Assembly: GCF_019175285.1 (NCBI RefSeq) | Contig: NC_056527.1 | Span: 104,613,765-104,677,764 of the forward strand | Direction of reading: 5' to 3' | From: Sceloporus undulatus | Lineage: Eukaryota > Chordata > Lepidosauria > Squamata > Phrynosomatidae | Length of the DNA: 64,000 nt | Shown: piece after piece, positions 23,101-36,600 of the stretch | How positions within the stretch are numbered: position 1 is the first letter of the stretch | How the letters are laid out: the number at the start of each line of letters is the position of its first letter | Made by a program: the position numbers and the translations under genes | Notes under the pieces: generated by a model | What the model was told of the DNA's origin: nothing | Database searches by the model: none | What the model saw: the letters and a program-made list of their open reading frames with translations, nothing else

Positions 23101-26100
23101 GGTTAACAACAAAAAAACCCCAAACATGGGAAAAGTCCCCCACCTATATCTGAAGAGGGCATTTGGGAACAAAAAGAATTTTTGAAGGATTTTTTTCAGG
23201 GGTGTGTGGCAGGGGCTGAGGCCCTACACAGTCTCCTGGGGAGCTAACATGAGCCTCCTAACAGTTGCCCACACCTGACTCAGACCACCTCAGGTTTCCT
23301 AAACTAGGAGGTGGGCAGTTGTCATGGGCAGGGGGTCCACATTGCACTCACCTTGGAGACTGTTCCCTCCTCCCATATTTTTTTAAAATTTTGGGATGGC
23401 TGGAACCTCACTTTCCCCACCCTGACCTCAAAAATCCTTTTCCTGCTGTGCCCTATGCTGACCTTCCTTCTGACCTAAACTGATCAATTTTAACACTGGT
23501 AAAGTTACTTCCTTCTCCACCCCCACCCCACCCCACCCTCCACCGTCTTAGTTTTGTTTCAAATATAGGAGCAAGACTAGCACTCTCCCTCTCTGTACAG
23601 ATTACTTGGTCAAAATAAGACTTTGCTTATTTTTTTGTACTATTTTACAACAACAACAACAACAACAAAAAGCGGGATATAAATAAAAGTTTTATTTTTA
23701 TTTTTGGACCCCTGCTGTCCACAAATGGCTATAGGCAAGAGTGAACAAATTGTTGTTGTTGTTGTTAGCTGCTCTCGAGTCAACCTCAACTCATGGCAAT
23801 CCTGTGTATGAGACATCTCCAAACCCCCCCCCCCCCCCCTCCTCCACTGCTTTACTTAAATGAGCAACGTATCTTTGCTGTATTATTCTTAAGATACATT
23901 CACATTCAAACTAGGTATTGGGCTGCAACCTCCAGTCCTAGAGGGGCTCACACTCTCCTTGAAGGAGTGTGTTCGCAGTCTGGGGGTGCTTCTTGACCTG
24001 TCGCTTCAGATGAGGAAACAGGTGAATGTGACGGTCAAGAGCACCTGTTATCAGCTTCGGCTGATACGCCAGCTGTGCCCTTTCCAGGAACGGGATGACC
24101 TCGAAACTGTAGGACATGCGCTGATAACCTCAAGACTTGATTTTTGCAATGTGCTCTACATGAGGCTACCCTTGTGCCTAGTCCAGAAACTTCAGTTGGT
24201 TCAGAATATGGCAGCCAGGCTGATCACAGAAACAGCAAGGAGTGACCATATAACACCAATACTGAAGTCACACCACTGGCTGCCTATTAGTTTCCGGGAA
24301 CAGTACAAGGTGTTGGTTATCACCTTTAAAGCACTACATGGCTTGGGCCCAACCTATTGAAGGGATAGCCTGCTTCCATACAATCTGCCCTGTACACTCA
24401 GGTCCTCTGGGAGGAATTTACTACAGCCCTTAAAGACCAGGTTGATGGCAACCTCCCAGAAGACATTTTCTGCAGTCACTCCCAACTTATGGAATGGCCT
24501 GCTGGATGAGATCCATCAAATTACCAATCTAGAGAGCTTTTAAAAAGCCATTAAGACAGATCTCTTCCGGCAGGCCTTCCCAGAATAAAATACTCGGCCA
24601 TGGATAAGACTTCCAATCTATTGAACTCTGCCCATGATGATTAGGATTTGGATTATTTGGATTTTAATATGTAGTTTTTAATCTTACATTGTTTTATCTT
24701 GTTTTAAGGGAGGCATTATGTACATATGCACGTATTTTAACTTGTTGTACGCCGCTTTGATTGCCTGGCAAAAAGCGGGATAGAAATTTTAAAATTATTT
24801 TATTATTATTATTATTATTACTTTTTTATTTCCAATAAGAAAAGCACAATAGGTGACCACTGTACTCCAAAGACAATAAGCTCTCCAATCCTGATATTTG
24901 AAAGGGCTGCTTGCTTTGCCATCATCACTCATATAATAAAGCTGTAGATTATGGGTAGACAACATTCAGGTTGTATGAAAACCCTGGTTGTTTTTGCTGC
25001 CACTGTCAAAATCTCATAGCAGTGCTCCTGCCACCAATAGAAGTGTACTACAAAAAAATCATGATGCCACCAAACTGGCGGAGGGGGGGGGCATTCTCTT
25101 GTGGACTGTCCTGTTCTCCCAGTCTGCAGGGCTCTCTGGTGTGGGTGGGTTCCAGAGCATCTCCTTACCCAACTGGTGGCAACTGCAGCCGTGGCAGCCC
25201 ACAGTGAAGGGGGTAGGAATACAATGTGGTGACACATGCACTCACACCAAGACATCTTAGTCTACTAAGAGCAGTCTTACTTCCTATGCACATTTGATTT
25301 ATGAGGTTGATGCATGTGCTCACAAATTCACATTCGTTTATGTCTCCATGTACTTGCTCCTTCTTGGAGAAAGGCTTTCAGAAGATGCAAATCACACATG
25401 CTTTTGGCCAGAAAATAGGTGATCTGAGGAACTCCAAGTACATGTGAGGGGTTACAAAAACAATTTTGAGAGGGCCACATGTGGCTTTCCCTTGCTGAAG
25501 TCCATACACAATCATACCAATTTGAAATAGAAGGAGAATGTGGGAAGATTTGCACCCACAAACAATAGCTTTGTCCTGCAAGTAATGGACAAATAGGAAA
25601 GTAATTCTTCTTGCCCTCTCTCATTCTACAGCTCCTTTCTGTGCTGCTGGAATCTGAATGGGATGCACTTTTAATGATATGTTGTGCTGCTTTATGGTTT
25701 GTATAGTCTTAATAAATTTTAATGTTTTTAACTTTATACATTAATTGTCTTTTAGATCACTTTTTAAATTTATATTTTTATTGAAGTGTATGTATTGTCT
25801 TTTTAATCTGTATAGTTTCAAAGTATGTTGTAAGCTGTCTTGGGTCCCATTATTTGGGGAAAAGGCAGGATATACAGTTGGCCCTCCATATTCATGGTCT
25901 TGAGACTCATGGTTTCGATTATTTGCTAGGTCAAAATCACTTATATGGGCATTCTTCCTTCCTTTCCCTGCCTGATCTCTCCTTGGGCAGCCCAAGGAGA
26001 GATTGGCGAGACAAAGGCAGGAGGTGCTTTGCCCTCCCAAGACCCTTCTCCTCCCCGATCCTCTCCCTGGGCAGCCCAAGGAGAGGATGGGTAGGAGAAG

Positions 26101-29100
26101 TGTCTCAGAGTGGCCAAGGCACCTCTTGCCTTCTCTTCCCTGATCCTCTCCTTATGCCTAGGGAAAGGATTGGGGGGGCAAAAGGTCTCAAAGGGGCAAG
26201 GCAGCGCTAGCCTTCGCCTTCCTGATCCTCTCCTTGGGATGCCCAGGGAAAGGAATGCGTGGGGTGGGGTGGAGAAGGATCCATAGGGGAGGAGAAGGGG
26301 CAGGGAGCCAATTAAAGGGACAAAAGGGTGGGGGGAAAGGAGCTCACAGCTCTGTTCCTCTTCCCCCACTCACCCTTCCCTTTAATTGGCTTCTGAGTGG
26401 GGGATGGAGTTATTCATGATTTTTCCATATTCACGGGGGTCTCATTCCCCTAACCCCCATGAATATGGAGAGAAGACTGTAAACGAATAAAATCATCCTC
26501 ATCCTCATAATCTTACCTTCCATATCTGTAAGGACTGATGGAGCCGCTGGTATTGGGGATAAGGGTTCCTTCTTTGATTTTTGTGTCTTAGATTTGCACC
26601 CAGGACTTTTTCCTTTTGTGTCCACTATGGCAGATGGAGTCTTCTGTCTTGGGGACAAGACTTCTTTCTTTGATTTGGAAACTTGGTTCCGCCGCTGGGC
26701 ATTGGATCGTCCTGCTGAGACCAAAGTTGAGATATTGATTGAACTGTACATTCAATCATAACTGAAAAAATCCACTCTTTTCAACTCCCAGGATCCCCCA
26801 GCCAGCTGTGGGTACTGTCGTTCAAAAATATTTTTTCTGAGGTCTTAAATCAGAGGCAATTTACCTATTTTATGACTTGAAAAAAGTGGCAACCCAGTGA
26901 ATTTGGAAGGATAGAGAACAACAAAAACACCTTTGAGGTGCTGAACTCCTCCCCCTACCAATTTAGATTGATTTATTCTCTCTTCACACTTGGAGTTTAA
27001 TCCGCATTCCAATCCGGCTCCGCTACGTGAAGTGATTCCAAAAGGTCCCCTGTTCTCTCTATGAAGAGGGACTTTTTGTGGAATCGCTGTTTTTGTTGGG
27101 AACGCTTGCCATTCCCATTAGATGGAGCCAGGGAAGGCAGCAGCCCTTCAGCCGGTCACCCACCCCCGGGAACCCCTTTGGAAGGCTGTGACCCTGACTG
27201 GACACTCTCTCTCTTTTCTTCCTTTTGCCCTCCCTTCCCTTCCCTTCCCTTCCCTTCCTTCCTTCCCTCTCTCCCCGTTTTTTTCCTACCTTCCCTCTTT
27301 CCTTCCTGCTGCCACTGTTTGCCCAGTGCTGGCCAGCACAGCAGCAACGCTGGAAGCCCCGCCAACACCGGGCAAGTGGCGGTGGCTTTCCCCTTTAATG
27401 GGAGTTTGGCTTGGGCTGCATCTGCACTACAGAAGAGGGAGCAAGGCAAGGCTGGGGGACCCAGGAGGAGGAGGAGGAGGAGGAGGGCAAGAGACATTTT
27501 TAAAAAAAAATAAAAATAGAAATAAAAATACAGTCGGCCCTTCTTATACACAAACTTTTTTATACACAGATTCAAGCATACAAGAGAATCAATTCTGATC
27601 TGGCATTCACACTTCAGAATCGATTCTTTTAAAAAAAAACATTTTCAAACTAGTGTCTGGAAAGCCCGGGTTATTTGTGTTTGCCCCGCTTCTTTCCTCC
27701 TGGAATCGATCCAATGAGGATAGGAAGTGGTTTCAAATGGGAATGAGGGTCGTATACCCCAAATCCCACTTCAGAGAAAACTACAGTGGGAATGACCCCC
27801 ATGTTGGCCTGACTACCAGAAATTTGAATCCCTTTAGCACAGGCCTGCCTAATAACTCAGGGAGCACTTGTACTTAGAATAATGCTGCATCTGCTTTTGG
27901 ACACTCCTGTTCACAGAAGAAAACTTCAACATTAAGAAGAATTTATTTACAGTAGCAATTGTTTGGCAGTGAAATAGACGTGAACATAAGTAACAGGTAT
28001 AAGAATGTTGTTAAACGCCTTCTAGTCGACTTCAACCCATGGCAACTGTATGAATTAGAGACCTCCAGTTCACCTTGTCCTCAATTGCCTTGCTCAACTC
28101 TTGCAGATTTGTGGCCGTGGCTTCTCTGATTGAATTCATCCATCTGCTATGTGGTCTTCCTTTTTTCCTATTGCCCTCAACTCTACCTAGCATTACTGTC
28201 TGTACTAATGAATCCTTTCTTGTCATGATATGACCAAAATACAATTTAGGGGCTGTACAGATAAGCGACATCCATCTGCCCCTTTAGTGGCCAGATCAGT
28301 GCCGCAGCAACCGCATGCTGTGGCACAGTTCTGGCCTCTAGAGAGCACAAAAAGGAGCTGGAAAAACTGACTCCTTTTTGCACCCTCTAAAGGGCGTCAT
28401 AACCACGGTGCCACAGCTTTCTGATGCCCTTTCAATGCTGCATCATCTAGATGCAGCACTGGGGTCACGCCATGATGCCGCACACCATCTAGAAGGGTGC
28501 TGTGCCGTGGCTCCGCCTACAGGCCAGCACAAAGTGCCGGTCTGTATAGCCTCTTAGTCATCTTTGCTTCTAGGTAAAGTTTGGGTCTGATTTGCTCTAG
28601 GACTCATTTATTTGTCTTTGTAGCATTCCATGGTATTCACAGAATGCGTTTCTAGCACCACACCTCAAGTGAATTAATTTTCTTCCTATCAGCTTTCTTC
28701 CCTGTCCAACTTTCACAGCCATACACAGAAATGGGAAATACGATAGCATGGATAATCCTAACATTAGTATTCAGAACCAGCATGGTATAATGGTTTGATC
28801 ATTGGAGACCAGAGTTCAGTTTTCAACCTGACCATGAAACCACACTGGGTGACCACAGGCAAGTCATAGGACATTATCAGATGGGGGAAAGCCGGGAGTA
28901 AAACGCATACTCCCAGCATAATTGCACAATCACAGTGAAGATTTTCACACAATGTCATGCTCATCCAGGATTTATCCCATGAAGTTCCAAGAATGCTCCA
29001 GCAACAAACCATTCCCTGGACTTCCCTGTGAATGGTTTGTTACTGGAGCATTCCTGGATCTTCATGGGACAAGTCCTGGATGAGCGAAATGTATCAGAAA

Positions 29101-32100
29101 ATCTTCATTGTGGTCGCGTGATTATGCTGGGAGTATGACTTTTACTCCAGGCTTTTCCCCCCTGTCTGATAATCTCCATTAAGGGAAGGTAATGGCAAAC
29201 CCCCTTTGCCAAGTAAATCTCTGGTAGGCTCGCCTTAGGGTTGCCATTAATCAGAAATTACTTGAAGGCACACAACAAATACATCTTTACACTTCAGTAG
29301 CATTCAAAGATATAGCCTTGTTAGTCAGCAGAATCAGTATTTAGTGAGATCTTGTAGCACCTTTGAAACTGAAAGAAAGAAGTTGGCAGCATGAGTTTTC
29401 ATAGACTTCATAAATGCATCTAAGGAAGTAGACTGAAGTATACGAAAGCTCATGCTGGCAACTTCTTTCAGTTAGTCTCAAAGGTGCTACAAGATCTCTC
29501 TACTTCAGGAGCATGTTAACAGTTAAACAATAGTATTGTTGATACTTACTATTCAACATCAAACATTGAATAACACACTGCAAAAGGAGCTGTGGTTCTG
29601 TTGTCTGGCAATGACTGCCAGACTGCCTCAAAGAGTAGTGGGCTCAACTTCTTTGGAGGTCTTTCAATAGCGATTACATGGGCATCACTTTTTTTATATT
29701 GCTACATAGCAGGGAGTTAGAACAGATGGCTTTTACAGCTCTGTCCAGATCAATTCCACTTAGAATGTATGATTCTAAGTGGAATTGATCTTTCAGTCAA
29801 TGCCAAGAAGCACTTCTTGTTGACCCAGTTCCACTGCCTGGCCACCAAGCATAGCGCTCCACCATGCAGTAGCTTAGCAACAGAGAATCACAGTGCACTC
29901 TTTTCAACAAGTCCCATCCCTTGCCTCTCACCTTCTCTCTGTTTCGCCAGCCAGCCAGTCTTGGGAGCTGATTCATTCTTGTTAATTGGCTGGGTTTCTT
30001 CCAAAATGGCCACCTCAAGCTCTGCCTCATCAAAGAAATCTATTGAGGTGCAGAAAAAAGAGGGTAGGGGACCAGAAAATATGTAAAAGATACAAAACAG
30101 TGCATAATTAAAACACACCAAAAAAAAACCCCATTTTTAACCTTGTTGCAAGTTGACTTGAATCTCATTTTTGGAAGAAAGGTGAGATATTAATGAAATA
30201 ATTACATAAATGATAGAGGTGAGGATTTGCAGCTAATTTCTGAGGACAGAGAAGCTTGTATACAAATTACATTCTCTGGCCTGAAAGCTTTAGTATCTAA
30301 TTTTTGACACATGTTTTAGGTGACACGGAGATTAAGAGTGCACTTTTTACATGTGCAGAAGCATTATCCTTTACCTACTTTTTAACCAATAGTTAACTGA
30401 ACCACTTGACTTTTGACAAAGAACATATATTTTGTGGTAGAGACAAGTATGGAGCAGAAGCTTGACTCAAATTAAAATCAAGTCATGTATTCATCAAGAA
30501 AGATTGGACAGAGGGTCTGATGTGAAAAAAGTGAGGAACTGAACTACATGGACAAATAACCGGGATCTAAAGAAGATAAGGTGCTTAGGAAATAAAAGTT
30601 TAGTCCTTCCTTATTTATGGTGTGCCTGCACCAAGTACAGGCTTTCTGTCAGCAGTTTGAGCTTCCATGGACAGCAAGCCCCAGCTTTCTGAATGGGCAT
30701 GCATACATGTGATGGCGCAAGCAGGAGCGCACATCCATTGAGAAGAACAGGACTTTTACTATCGTTTTTACCACATTTTTTACTATCTGCAGGGGGATCC
30801 GGAATGGATCCCTCATGAATAGCAAGAGTGCACTGTACTATTGGCCATGTTGGCATCAGAAACTACAATTCCCATAATTTCATCGCACTGAGCCTTGGCA
30901 ATTAAAGTGGAGTCAAACTGGATTATTTCTGAAGTGTTGGTGCAGTCTTCTTGGTTCGTCAACCCAGTTTGGTGTAACTTAATGTAAGACAGTTTCAGAT
31001 GAGATGAAGCAAAGACTGGAAAAGTCTCTCTCTCTCTCTCTCTCTCAGTCTCTCTCTCTTTTTTGGCTTCACCTTCCAGAATTCCCCAGCCAACATGGAC
31101 ACTGACCATGCCAGCTTGGGAATTTTAGGCTGTATGTACACTGCAGAATTAGTGCAGCTTGACACAACTTTAACTGCCATTGATCAATGCTATGGAATTC
31201 TGTGATTCATAATTATACAAGGTCTTCAGCATTATCTAGAGCTCTGGTGCCCCACCAAACTAAAAATCCCAGGATTCCATAGGACAGAGCCATGACAGTT
31301 TAAGCATGGTCAAAAGTGCATTAATTCTGCAGTATACCCCTGGTACAAAGAGCTGTGGAATTGTGGGGAGGGGGAGGTCAGAACGTTTTATTACCTGAAC
31401 AGACTGTCTGGCTTTCCCCTTGACCACAGTTCTGTGTCCGGTTCATCTGTACAGAGTTGCCCCACATATGTGCACCAAGATGGGCTTCTGGGACAGATTC
31501 CACTAGGAAGGGGTTGTTTGTACCTAGAAATTGAGAGAAGCAAAATTAGAAAGGCTATGGGTCCAGCAAGGGTACAACATCTGGAGGGTGAGGGCTGTGT
31601 TCTAATGCTCACTGTTACACAGGCTGTGTTCACTGCAAGATTCCATGAGTGGGATGCGCTCCTCAGCCTTACGCCTCCCAGAGCGTCCCTTCACCTTGGC
31701 ATCTGTATTGGCCTGAACCATAAGTGGCTCTTGGCGCTTGCGACGTTGCTTCTTTTCGATGATATGGCGCTGAAAAAAATATGCAGACAGGCAGTTAGGA
31801 GAAAAAGCAGTTTGGAGAGAAAGCACCAAGAGTATGGTTGAAAAATATACAGTGGTGCCTCGGGTTACGAAATTAATTCGTTCCGCCATTCCTTTCGTAA
31901 CCCGAAAATTTCGTAACCTGAAACACTTTTCCGTTAGCACTGGAAAGCCTATAGCTGCACTTTGCAGCATTTGAATTTCGCGCCGAAATGAATTTCGTAA
32001 CCCGAAAAATATTTCGTAACCCGAAACAGTTTTTGCCAATCCAACTTTTTCGTATCCCGGAAATTTCGTAACCCGATCATTTCGTATCCCGAGGCACCAC

Positions 32101-33665
32101 TGTACACAGTTTATTGTATAGATTTCTAAAATTCATATACTGGTATTATTTTTCAATAGCTGGTCAGTCATTCCGAGGCTGGTTATATAATTTAGTAACT
32201 CACAGCCATCTTGAACAAAAACAGATATTTTGTTCATAGTGGGGGGATCCATTTGGAACTTAAATTACAGCAATCCCAACAGGTTTTCAGTTCTTTAATT
32301 GCCTTCCTTCTTACATTGCAATCATGTTGTACATGCTTCCTGGAAATAATAAATCCCATAGAACCCTAGGAGACTTGTTTCTGATTAGACGTGAACAGGA
32401 TTTCTGACTCCTACCTGTTTTAACATATCAAAAGAATACATCTCCAATGTAGAAAACTTTCTTTTCTTTCTGTCTGCTCTTATGGTTAAGTCTTTCTTTT
32501 GACATATTTTTTCATATGCTTTTTCATGGGGTTATCAATATAATTGTTATTAGGTGTGGGAAGATGGCTCTTGTGTAAAACTCATTGTCCTTGTATCTAT
32601 ATCACTCAATAAAAGCTATTTTGTTTTTAAAATATTGAAAGAAAGGGCTTTTGTTAAAAAAACCCCAAAATATATTAGAATCATTGAGCTAAAAAAGCAT
32701 AAGTTGTAGATTTGCAATTAGAGGAAGGTTGCCTCCAGTGCATGATGACATGTGGGGTGCAACGGATGATTTGTCTCTGCTCTCAAACCACTTTTTGTAC
32801 TTGGGACCCTTTAGTGGACTTCACAATTCTTATCAGAGATGGGAAGAGTATTCTGTAAAAGACAACAACTCTTGAAGTAAATTTTTACTTCTTTAAACAA
32901 ATCCAAACATACAGAAGCCAGCAAGCCTGAAGTTTGTTCACACCTGTCTTGTGAAATGTCTGTGACACTTGCTTGGTCTTCATAAATGAAGCTTAGGGGC
33001 AAAACAGACAGCCCTTTTGCGCCGCTGTCCTGGCAGCTTTGGAGCATAGCATTTATACATCGCATGTCCTAAAGCTGCCCTAAAGCGGCCCTAGTCATTT
33101 ACATGTGGGCGACTTCAAGGCACTCTGGCAGCACAGTGTTTATATGCTGCACTTCTCTCTAGTGTCTTAAAGCCGGTTTCCAGCCACAGCAGGGCAGGAA
33201 AAGGAGGCCCTTTGCCAGCCAAAAAGGAGCAGCTGTTTGTTGAGAGTAGAGTAATATCTTTATTTTCTATCAGTTAAATGTTGTTGGAGTGTGATGGGAG
33301 CTCTCTCACCACTTTTTACCAAAAGCTAGAGGCGGGATTTTTTGGAGCAGCTGTCCCAACTTTTTTGATGCTCTATTCTGACCATGCTACAGGCAAGCAT
33401 GAATGCCATACCTCTCCTGTGTCCTCCACACATAGTTAAGTTACAGCCATCTTTTCCAACCTGGTGCGTAGTTATGATTCAAGTGTTGGACTAGGACTCC
33501 AAGAACCCTGAGTTCAAGTCCCTGTTTAGCCATGAAAAACCACTAGGTGACCTTGGGCAAGTCACACTCTGTCAGCCTAATGGTAAACCTCCTCTGAACA
33601 AATCTTGCCAAGAAAATTCCATGGTAGGGTTCTTATCAGTCAGCGTTAACTTGAAGGTCCACAAT

Positions 33666-33699
<34 letters not shown>

Positions 33700-36600
33700 G
33701 CAAACTGCAATGTCTTTTCTTTTTAAACAGGCTAACTAACTGCAGTTCTCCAACTCAAGAGAAGTTTCAAGGTGGCCCTCAGCAAATTACTTTGTCCCTC
33801 CTTTTGACATCTCATAAATCTGGCCCTGAAAATTCCCCATCCTAGCCCTCAAAAAGGTACCTGGAATTCCAGTTTCTGCTTCCGGATGAATGCTGCCTCA
33901 TCGTTGCCATTGCTAGAAGAAAAAGAGGCATCCAGATCAGGTGGTGAACCAGGGAGGGAATGGAGGCGACGGTACAACTTCCGGTACATTTTGAGATTTG
34001 GTATCACTCTGCCAGCTTCAAGGCAACCCTACATCCTGGTAGGTCAGTTCCCCCCAGGATTGCTGGTTTCCTGGAGATTCCAAATGTATAATGCTTGAAA
34101 GGCCTTTGTGACCTCACAAAAGCCTCAGGATAGAGCCATTGGTGGGATAGGAAAGTGGTTTCTTTGCTGTGGACCATTCAGTTGTGTAAGGCCAGGTTGG
34201 ACCATCTCCAGATGTGATTGACTCAGCTTCCATCATCCTGCATCAACATAGCATAGTCTGATGGCTAGGGATGATGGGAGCTGTGATCCAACACACTTAG
34301 AGGGATGTATGGCAGAAGGCATCCATCTTCTATATTGCCTTCTTTAACTGTGAGGATGTTTACAAGGGAAAGGCATACCCTCCACCTGTCCCAATTTGGC
34401 TGGCACAGTATTCTGTCATTAGTACTCTGTCATCCCAAATTTTCAGCTGCTTTTAAAATGGTCCTGTTCCTGTCTCCTTATCTCACCACATTGGATTTTT
34501 AATAAATATAAACTATGCTAGCAAAATTTAATATTCCAAATATTTTTTTAAAATTGTTTTAGGTTAACTTAAAATAAGCAAAAGTTTAAATAATGAGACC
34601 TAATCCCGCACCAAAATAGTAGTAACTAGGTAGTGGCATAGTGGTTGAGTGTTTGACTACAATTCTGGAGACCAGGGTTCGATTCCATGCTTGGCCATGA
34701 AATCCGCTGGGTGACCTTAGGCAAGTCACATGCTCTCAGCCTCAGGGGAAGGCAATAGCAAACCTCCTGTGAAGAAATCTTGCCAAGAAAACCCCATGAT
34801 AGGTTCTCCCTAGGATCACCATAAGTCAGAAACAACTTGTAGACACACAACAACAACTGGACCCCTGGGCCAAATAGGTGAGGAGTCATTGGGCTCTCTT
34901 CCAGATTTCTGAATTTACAGCTCCCATAATCTCTTGCTATCAGTCAAATTGGATGAGGTTCTGGAAGCTGAAGTCCAAAACAAGAACAAGATAAATTATT
35001 TGGTTTCTGATTACGCATAGATGTTTGCCCCAGCAGGCATGTGTTCTTAGGAGAGGCATTACAACCACTGTTTCCTTATTGTAAAAGCCATTAACTTTAA
35101 AACAGGCATAGGACTCTTTCACACGGGGTTAAATTGGAAGGTTAAAGTAGCGCCAATTCGGTGTTATCCATCGGGTTTGTGTTATTTCACAAAAGATGAT
35201 TACACAAGATCATAGGCAATGCGGGGTCAATGTGGATGCTCCAAGGGTCATTCCAGGATCACATAAATTCGGAAAACATAGAAGTTAGAAGTCCTTTTTC
35301 GCATGTGAATTCGAAGTCAGTTTGAATTAGCTTTGGTATGGGATACATTTTCACTTCTGCCCTGGGATAACCCCCCGTCATTTAAAACTTCAATTCCCAT
35401 GATCCTCTTCAGCGGCTCGGTTTCCAGGTCACCTAGAAATTTCTCTGACTCCCTTCAGAAACAGGAGCTGTTTCGAAGGGGAAAACAGCGAGTGGTGAAG
35501 GGCAAGGATGAACCTGCTCATGCCTCTTGCCCCCTGCTGTCCACCTCTAACTGGGCATGGGGTGGGGGTCCCCACTTGATCTCCCCAGACAACCTCTTGT
35601 CCCAGTCATGTGCAAATATTTAATTCCATTGCTGTGGTTGCTCTGCTTGCAAGCCTGTAGTTTATTTTTATTACTTTTTGTATCTGTGAGTTTGTATATA
35701 CATGTATATATGTGTATATACATAAGCACATATATATGTACATGTGCACATATATGTATATGTGTATGTGTTTATACATACAGTATATGTATATATATGT
35801 ATATATATTTCTGTATATATGCACACATATATGTGTATATATAAATACAAACATGTATATAGATGTATATGAATATATGCACATATTTATGTGTGTATGT
35901 AAGTATACATATCTATATATACATACATATCTGTATATATACATGCATATATGTATATGCATACATATATACAGGCAAATGCATATGCGTATACAGGGAT
36001 ATATATATTTACATATATGTGTACACATATATACATTCACAGGTATTCAACCGTGGAGGACAGAAATCGTGACAGTCATGGGCTAATATGTATTTCCATT
36101 ACTGTGGTTGTACAGTTTGCATGCCTGCTGTTTATTTTTATTACTTTTGTGTGTGTGTGTGTGTGCATGTATATATATGAGCATACAGGTGAAAAAAGAG
36201 AAAAGGATAGTTTTGAGACCGGACGAAACCTGCATGTTGGGAAATGGGAAATGTGAATGGATGAAATAACGCAAAATGAACAACAATGCGAAACAATGGA
36301 CAGGAAGGAAGCTTTGGGGTTCACCTGGAAGTGTACAGAGGTCAGAACACACCCCTGTGCTCTCTGCGCATGCGCAAGTTTGTTATTTCAAAGTCTGGAA
36401 AGCATGGGGTAGAAATTGATGTGATGCTTCCTGCGAACTAGCTTTAGATTAACTTCGCATTGGCCACTGTGTAAGTCTTTGTGTGTAATACCTAACCACA
36501 TTATTTCACAAAATTTCAAATTGAGCTCACTTTTTCCTTTGTTCGGGATTGAGGGACATTCTCCCGTGTGGCCCTCTGGCTCTTGTTGGAGACCAAATCC

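Larger units (their letters stand above)
30040..31612 (-). other. TULP2 intron 4
   Basis: Holds a LINE tail piece (about 30120-30210), the MITE at 30601, part of a CTGCAGAAATAAT hairpin (30850-30945), a (CT)n/GA-type run at 31026-31059 and the hairpin at 31129. No extra exon is seen. Confidence 0.65.

Noticed and set aside
23959-24360. Independent gene for a 133-residue protein
   Set aside because: The peptide is the end of an L2/CR1-type reverse transcriptase and is followed by a typical LINE tail.
25741-26369. Minus-strand frames of 112-142 residues near 26 kb
   Set aside because: They translate GC-rich tandem hairpin units within a TA-flanked MITE.
27061-27598. Open frames of 139-158 residues, Pro/Ser/Leu or Arg/Gly-rich
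   Set aside because: They cross a CCTT tract and a GGA repeat. There is no family resemblance and no splice pattern, and they sit in a TULP2 intron.
31597-31612. Using donor GTGAAC upstream of GTGAGC for TULP2 exon 4
   Set aside because: Both keep frame, but GTGAGC is closer to consensus. The alternative would shorten the protein by five residues and cannot be excluded without RNA.
35606-36086. Open frames of 124-144 residues rich in Tyr, Ile, Cys and His
   Set aside because: They translate a TATATG/CACATA microsatellite on both strands. Composition, not selection, explains the lack of stops.
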